Assembly (NCBI GenBank): GCA_964548225.1
Contig: CAZJQP010000061.1
Span: 1 to 32,888 of the forward strand
Direction of reading: 5' to 3'
Source: CALMEH01 sp964548225
GTDB taxonomy: Bacteria; Acidobacteriota; Blastocatellia; Pyrinomonadales; Pyrinomonadaceae
Length of the DNA stretch: 32,888 nucleotides
The notes under the pieces were generated by a model that saw nothing but the letters and a program-made list of their open reading frames with translations, ran no database searches and was not told where the DNA came from. A program made the position numbers and the translations under genes. Numbering within the stretch: position 1 is the first letter of the stretch; each line of letters starts with the position of its first letter. This document shows positions 29,044 to 32,888 of the stretch, piece after piece.

Positions 29044-32000
29044 ATGAAAAAAATAATAATACCCGTATTTCTGATTGTGTTTGTTGCGTTGGTTTTCACA
29101 TTTTGGTCGCCGTTATATAAGACGGTCGCAAATGTTGACAACCCATTTAACGAACGCGAACCCGATATTCCGGCAATGCTTCAAAATGCTAAAAATTCGA
29201 TAACGAAAGAAGAGTTTTTGGAAAAACGTGCCGATGCCGCCGCAATGAAACGCGGTTTGAACAACGATTTGATTCCGAATCCCAATGACCGCCCGAAAGC
29301 TGTTTTGGAAATGGACAGACAAGAAAAAGCTTTGGCTGAACGCCCGTCATCCCCCGAGAAAAATTTGCTGCTTGCAAATTGGACTGCAATCGGTCCAAAT
29401 CCGATTGTTGCCGGCGCAGCCAGATACTCCGGCAGAGTCATTGCAATCGCCATTCATCCGACTAATCCGGACATTGTCTTTGTCGGAACGGCACAAGGTG
29501 GACTTTATCGTTCAACAAACGGCGGCACGTCTTGGACGGCTTTGATGGACGGCGCACAAAGTTTGGCAATCGGTGCGATTGCCATTTCGCCTTCAAATCC
29601 TGAAATTGTTTATGTCGGCACGGGTGAACCAAACTTTTCGCTTGACAGTTTCTTCGGTGTCGGCGTTTATCGCATAGATAACGCTTCGACAACGGCAACT
29701 TTATCGGGACCTTATAATACAGATGCGGGAAGCGCAAATGTTTTTGTTGGACGTTCAATCGGTGAAATTATTGTTCATCCGACAGATCCCAACACGATTT
29801 TTGTAGCTACGACTTCGGGACTGGGTGGCATTGCAGGTGTCGGAACTACACCTGTTCCATCACGCGGCGTATTTCGCTCAACAAATGCCGCAGGGGCGAC
29901 TCCGACATTTGCCAGATTAACGGGACTTGCCGGAAATGTTAACGCTAGTGTTCGTGATATGGCGATTGACCCGACAAATCCGAATGTTTTAGTTGTTTCA
30001 CTCGTAGCGGCGACTCCGACCGGCGGACTTTATCGTTCGGTTGATGCTTTAGCGGCAACCCCAACTTTTACTCAAACTTTCGCATACACAAGCGGAACCT
30101 CTACCAGCGAATTAAATGCCGAATTAACCTCAATTCGACCAACGGGCAGTGCTAATGCAACCTTTTATGCGGCGACCGGAAATTTAGGCGGCAGAGTTTT
30201 GCGGTCAATTGATGGCGGCGCAACTTGGACTGAGCAAATTGATAATAATTTCTGCACCCCGCAATGTTTCTACGATATTGCGATTGCCGTAGATCCAATC
30301 AATGCAGACCGTGTTTATCTTGGCGGTGCGCCTGCTTTAATAGCAGGGTTTTCAACGACGGCTGGAACAGGCGGTTTTATTGAAGGTGGTTCAGGTGTTC
30401 ACGTTGACACACACGCGATTGAAGTTTCCCGTTCAAATCCGGCGATTGTTTATCTCGGAACAGACGGCGGAATTTACAAATCAACTAACAGCGGAACAAG
30501 TTACACACATTTGAATACCGCACAATTTTACGCCACGCAATTTATGGGTATTTCCGTTCATCCGACTGATGCCAATTTTACAATCGGCGGAACGCAGGAC
30601 AACGGCACGAATTACTATGATTCGGCGGGAAGCGGTTGGACTCGCGTTGATGGCGGCGATGGCGGTTATACCGTGATTGATCAAACAGCACCGGACACTA
30701 CCAATGTGCGGATGTATCATACTTATTTCAGCCAAACGAATAACGTTGTCGGTTATGCAACCCGCCAAAATACAACTGCCGGATGGAGTTTCCGTGGATG
30801 TAACGGAACAACACCGAACAATGGAATTACCTGTGGCGATCAAGTTTTGTTTTATGCACCTCTCGAAGGCGGTCCGGGAAATCCGAATTCTGTTTATTAC
30901 GGAACGGACAGACTTTATCGTTCCGGCGACTTCGGAATTACCCACACAGTTGTCAGCCAAGTATTCGGAACACCGATAAGTTCAATCGGCATTTCGCGTC
31001 AAAATGATGCTATCCGAATCGTCGGAACGACTAACGGTGGAATTTTCGGCACGAATGCGGGAAGCACGACATTGACTGATTATGATACGGGCGGGCAAGT
31101 TCCCAACGGTTTCATTTCGCGGTCGGTAATTGACCCGACCAACCCTGCGGTGGCTTACATTACGATTTCAAATTTTAATGTGGCGAATGTTTGGAAAACG
31201 ACAAACTTGGATTCAGGAACACCGACTTGGACAAATATTTCAACCGGCATTCCGCAAATTCCGGTAAGTTCATTTGTTATTGATCCGCAAAATACCAATA
31301 CACTTTATGCCGGAACAGACATCGGTGTGTATGTTTCAACGAATGGTGGAACAAGTTGGTCGCCTTTCGGCACCGGACTTCCACGTGTTGCCGTTTTCGG
31401 TATGGCAATTGCCAATGGCACGCCACGCAAATTACGAGTTGCTACTCACGGCAAAGGAATGTTTGAAATTCCGCTGAATGTTCCTCAAGGTCGTAGATTT
31501 ATGGACTTTGATGGCGATGCGAAAACCGATGTTTCGATTTTCCGTCCCGCGCCCGGCGAGTGGTGGATTAATCGTTCTTCGGACAATGGAACTTTTGCCG
31601 CACAATTCGGAACTTCGTCCGATAAAACCGTTCCGGCTGACTTTACCGGCGACGGCAAGACAGATATTGCGTTCTGGCGCAATTCGACCGGCGAATGGTA
31701 TATTCTTCGAAGCGAAAACTCGACATTCTTTGCCTTTCCGTTCGGAGCAAACGGCGACACGCCTATTCCTGACGATTACGACGGAGACGGCAAAGCCGAT
31801 GCAACAGTATTCAGACCTTCTTCCAATACTTGGTTTATAAGCAAATCGAGTGGCGGAACTGACATTATCGGTTTTGGCACAACCGGTGATAAACCCGCAG
31901 TCGGAGATTATGACGGCGACGGCAAAGCTGACATCGCAATCTACCGTAACAATGCAGGAGTTAGCGAATGGTGGATTAGAAGAAGTTCTAATGCTTCGGT

Positions 32001-32328
32001 TTTTGCAGCGGCATTTGGCGTATCAACCGATAAAGCTGTGCAGGGTGACTACACGGGCGACGGTAAAACGGACATTGCAATTTGGAGACCTTCAAATGGT
32101 AACTGGTTTATTTTGAGAAGTGAAGATTTCAGTTTCTTCGCGTTTCCGTTTGGAACAACAGGTGATGTTCCGGTTGCCGGAGATTATGACGGCGACGGCA
32201 AATTCGATGCCGGTGTTTTCCGTCCGGCGAGCAATACTTGGTTTGTCCAACGCTCAACTGCCGGAACACTAATTCAAGTCTTCGGTATTGCGGGCGACCA
32301 GCCCTTGCCGAATGTCTTTGTTCCCTAA
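29044..32328 (+). CDS. Large secreted beta-propeller protein with C-terminal FG-GAP repeats
   Basis: A 1094-residue surface protein. Residues 1-22 form a signal peptide or anchor (KKIIIPVFLIVFVALVFTFW). Residues about 110-815 form one or two sortilin/VPS10-like BNR propellers with repeats of the form HPTNPDIVFVGTAQGGLYRSTNGGTSWTAL, AISPSNPEIVYVGTGEPN, VYLGTDGGIYKSTNSGTSY and LYAGTDIGVYVSTNGGTSWSPFG. Residues about 820-1094 hold six FG-GAP/VCBS-like repeats of about 45 residues, starting FDGDAKTDVSIFRP and ending in FVP. These repeats align in the same 3+3 super-order as those in the protein at 6008. The ATG has an AAGGAAG-type ribosome-binding site. A strong terminator follows. The Asx-rich loops are predicted to bind calcium; the ligand is unknown. 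Confidence 0.9.
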   Translation: MKKIIIPVFLIVFVALVFTFWSPLYKTVANVDNPFNEREPDIPAMLQNAKNSITKEEFLEKRADAAAMKRGLNNDLIPNPNDRPKAVLEMDRQEKALAERPSSPEKNLLLANWTAIGPNPIVAGAARYSGRVIAIAIHPTNPDIVFVGTAQGGLYRSTNGGTSWTALMDGAQSLAIGAIAISPSNPEIVYVGTGEPNFSLDSFFGVGVYRIDNASTTATLSGPYNTDAGSANVFVGRSIGEIIVHPTDPNTIFVATTSGLGGIAGVGTTPVPSRGVFRSTNAAGATPTFARLTGLAGNVNASVRDMAIDPTNPNVLVVSLVAATPTGGLYRSVDALAATPTFTQTFAYTSGTSTSELNAELTSIRPTGSANATFYAATGNLGGRVLRSIDGGATWTEQIDNNFCTPQCFYDIAIAVDPINADRVYLGGAPALIAGFSTTAGTGGFIEGGSGVHVDTHAIEVSRSNPAIVYLGTDGGIYKSTNSGTSYTHLNTAQFYATQFMGISVHPTDANFTIGGTQDNGTNYYDSAGSGWTRVDGGDGGYTVIDQTAPDTTNVRMYHTYFSQTNNVVGYATRQNTTAGWSFRGCNGTTPNNGITCGDQVLFYAPLEGGPGNPNSVYYGTDRLYRSGDFGITHTVVSQVFGTPISSIGISRQNDAIRIVGTTNGGIFGTNAGSTTLTDYDTGGQVPNGFISRSVIDPTNPAVAYITISNFNVANVWKTTNLDSGTPTWTNISTGIPQIPVSSFVIDPQNTNTLYAGTDIGVYVSTNGGTSWSPFGTGLPRVAVFGMAIANGTPRKLRVATHGKGMFEIPLNVPQGRRFMDFDGDAKTDVSIFRPAPGEWWINRSSDNGTFAAQFGTSSDKTVPADFTGDGKTDIAFWRNSTGEWYILRSENSTFFAFPFGANGDTPIPDDYDGDGKADATVFRPSSNTWFISKSSGGTDIIGFGTTGDKPAVGDYDGDGKADIAIYRNNAGVSEWWIRRSSNASVFAAAFGVSTDKAVQGDYTGDGKTDIAIWRPSNGNWFILRSEDFSFFAFPFGTTGDVPVAGDYDGDGKFDAGVFRPASNTWFVQRSTAGTLIQVFGIAGDQPLPNVFVP

Positions 32329-32347
32329 GTTTTTGGCAATAGAACGT

Positions 32348-32390
32348 AAAAAAGGCTTTGTTCTCAATAAATGAACAAAGCCTTTTTTAT
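32348..32390 (+). terminator. Rho-independent terminator after the 1094-residue gene
   Basis: AAAAAAGGCTTTGTTC (32348-32363) and GAACAAAGCCTTTTTT (32373-32388) are a perfect 16-bp inverted repeat with a 9-nt loop and a T6 run on the plus strand. The A-run on the left would also serve the opposite strand. Confidence 0.9.
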
Positions 32391-32482
32391 TGTGCAGAAA
32401 TATTAACGAAACCAATAAACTAAAAAATTACAGATCTATCACTGATTAATGCCGCTGACTGTTATTTGTTTTTTTATTAACT

Positions 32483-32734
32483 TTAAGTGTTGAAATTTTG
32501 CCGAATGGAATCTGCAAAACCCATTTGAATAGTGTCTTCAAGAAATTGTATTGAGTCAAATTTTTCAGAATCAACCGATAAATCGTTGAAAATTCGATTA
32601 ATTGAATCAAGAACAATTTCCAAGGGAATTTGTTCTTTTTCCCATTCTGCAATACAAACATAGTCGCTCGCCGCAAGGATTTTTTTGCAGCTTCTTTTTA
32701 GAAATAAATCTGTTACGGTTTCGATATAATTCAT
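32483..32734 (-). CDS. Small protein of unknown function
   Basis: An 83-residue cytoplasmic protein: MNYIETVTDLFLKRSCKKILAASDYVCIAEWEKEQIPLEIVLDSINRIF, then an acidic C-terminus (DLSVDSEKFDSIQFLEDTIQMGF). The arrangement of an N-terminal helix, LAASDYVCIAEWEKEQIPLEIVLDSI and a helix resembles a small domain I have seen in bacteria with the core W(E/K)xxxIPLxxVLxxI, but I cannot give it a name. The ATG has an AAAGGTG Shine-Dalgarno. On the minus strand it is preceded by a terminator (32755-32797), so it has its own promoter, which I could not pinpoint. Confidence 0.65.
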   Translation of the reverse strand: MNYIETVTDLFLKRSCKKILAASDYVCIAEWEKEQIPLEIVLDSINRIFNDLSVDSEKFDSIQFLEDTIQMGFADSIRQNFNT

Positions 32735-32754
32735 TATTTCACCTTTTTAGATAA

Positions 32755-32797
32755 CAAAAAAAGAAACAGCCTTGAAGATTTCTCGACAAGGCTGTTT
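32755..32797 (-). terminator. Rho-independent terminator, minus strand
   Basis: AAACAGCCTTG (32764-32774) and CAAGGCTGTTT (32787-32797) form a perfect 11-bp stem with a 12-nt loop. On the minus strand it is followed by a T-run (the A-run at 32756-32763 on the plus strand). It closes a minus-strand transcript coming from beyond the right end of the window. Confidence 0.85.
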
Positions 32798-32829
32798 GCG
32801 GGAGATTTATTTATAGACTCTTTAGCAAA

Positions 32830-32888
32830 TTAGCCGGCAATAATAATACCGTCGCGGCAAGCAACTGGTTGATTTCTGCCGGTTTCAT
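32830..32888 (-). CDS. 3' end of a gene cut by the window edge (frame uncertain)
   Basis: The terminator at 32755-32797 shows that a minus-strand gene ends near here. One frame reads ETGRNQPVACRDGIIIAG then TAA (32830-32832), which looks like a genuine protein C-terminus with mixed composition. Another frame opens with ATG exactly at the edge (MKPAEINQLLAATVLLLP..., stop near 32811) and cannot be excluded. The product cannot be identified. Confidence 0.45.
   Translation of the reverse strand, partial: ETGRNQPVACRDGIIIAG

Overview
The window looks like chromosomal DNA of a Gram-negative bacterium of moderate GC, probably an acidobacterium of the Blastocatellia / Pyrinomonadaceae kind. This is inferred from the style of its secreted proteins (FG-GAP repeat proteins ending in FVP, VIT-VWA, OmpA and BNR-propeller proteins) and from the gene mix. 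There is no rRNA or other taxonomic marker to confirm it. Coding density is high and both strands are used. There is no phage block, CRISPR array or complete insertion sequence.

Layout. 1-2.4 kb: minus-strand radical SAM protein and small TPR protein, then a small secreted protein. 2.7-6 kb: plus-strand cluster glgA - GNAT acetyltransferase - purA, with 1-nt spacing and a 4-nt overlap. 6-7.4 kb: secreted CxxCH / FG-GAP protein. 7.5-8.0 kb: tRNA-Lys(TTT) with a terminator, then a probable integrase remnant interrupted by a 79-bp inverted-repeat element. 8-11.7 kb: minus-strand envelope genes (775-aa secreted protein, DUF3142 lipoprotein, small membrane protein). 11.8-14.1 kb: ETF:ubiquinone oxidoreductase and a small HEXXH protein. 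14.1-17.8 kb: minus-strand housekeeping operon msbA-like - yicC - gmk - rpoZ. 18-19.5 kb: OmpA-family coiled-coil protein. 19.6-20.6 kb: solitary, degenerate ABC ATPase. 20.7-25.2 kb: two small genes, a VIT-VWA protein and a Ycf48-like propeller. 25.4-27.1 kb: S41 C-terminal processing protease. 27.3-28.9 kb: cytoplasmic GAF protein followed by a prodomain-less subtilase. 29-32.3 kb: 1094-aa secreted propeller / FG-GAP protein. The window ends with a small minus-strand gene and the 3' end of another.

The metabolic genes are ordinary: glycogen synthesis, AMP and GMP synthesis, electron entry to quinone, and lipid export. Much of the rest is envelope or secreted surface protein.

The most distinctive non-coding signal is a set of hairpins whose arms are short tandem repeats, mostly 7-mers, with a different unit sequence at each site. 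They sit between genes and often run directly into start or stop codons: one fills the yicC-gmk gap up to the gmk ATG, and one supplies the stop codons of two convergent genes. Other points of interest are the GAF-subtilase pair, a 3+3 higher-order repeat shared by two FG-GAP proteins, an ABC ATPase that has lost its expected catalytic residues, and the tRNA-adjacent integrase relic.
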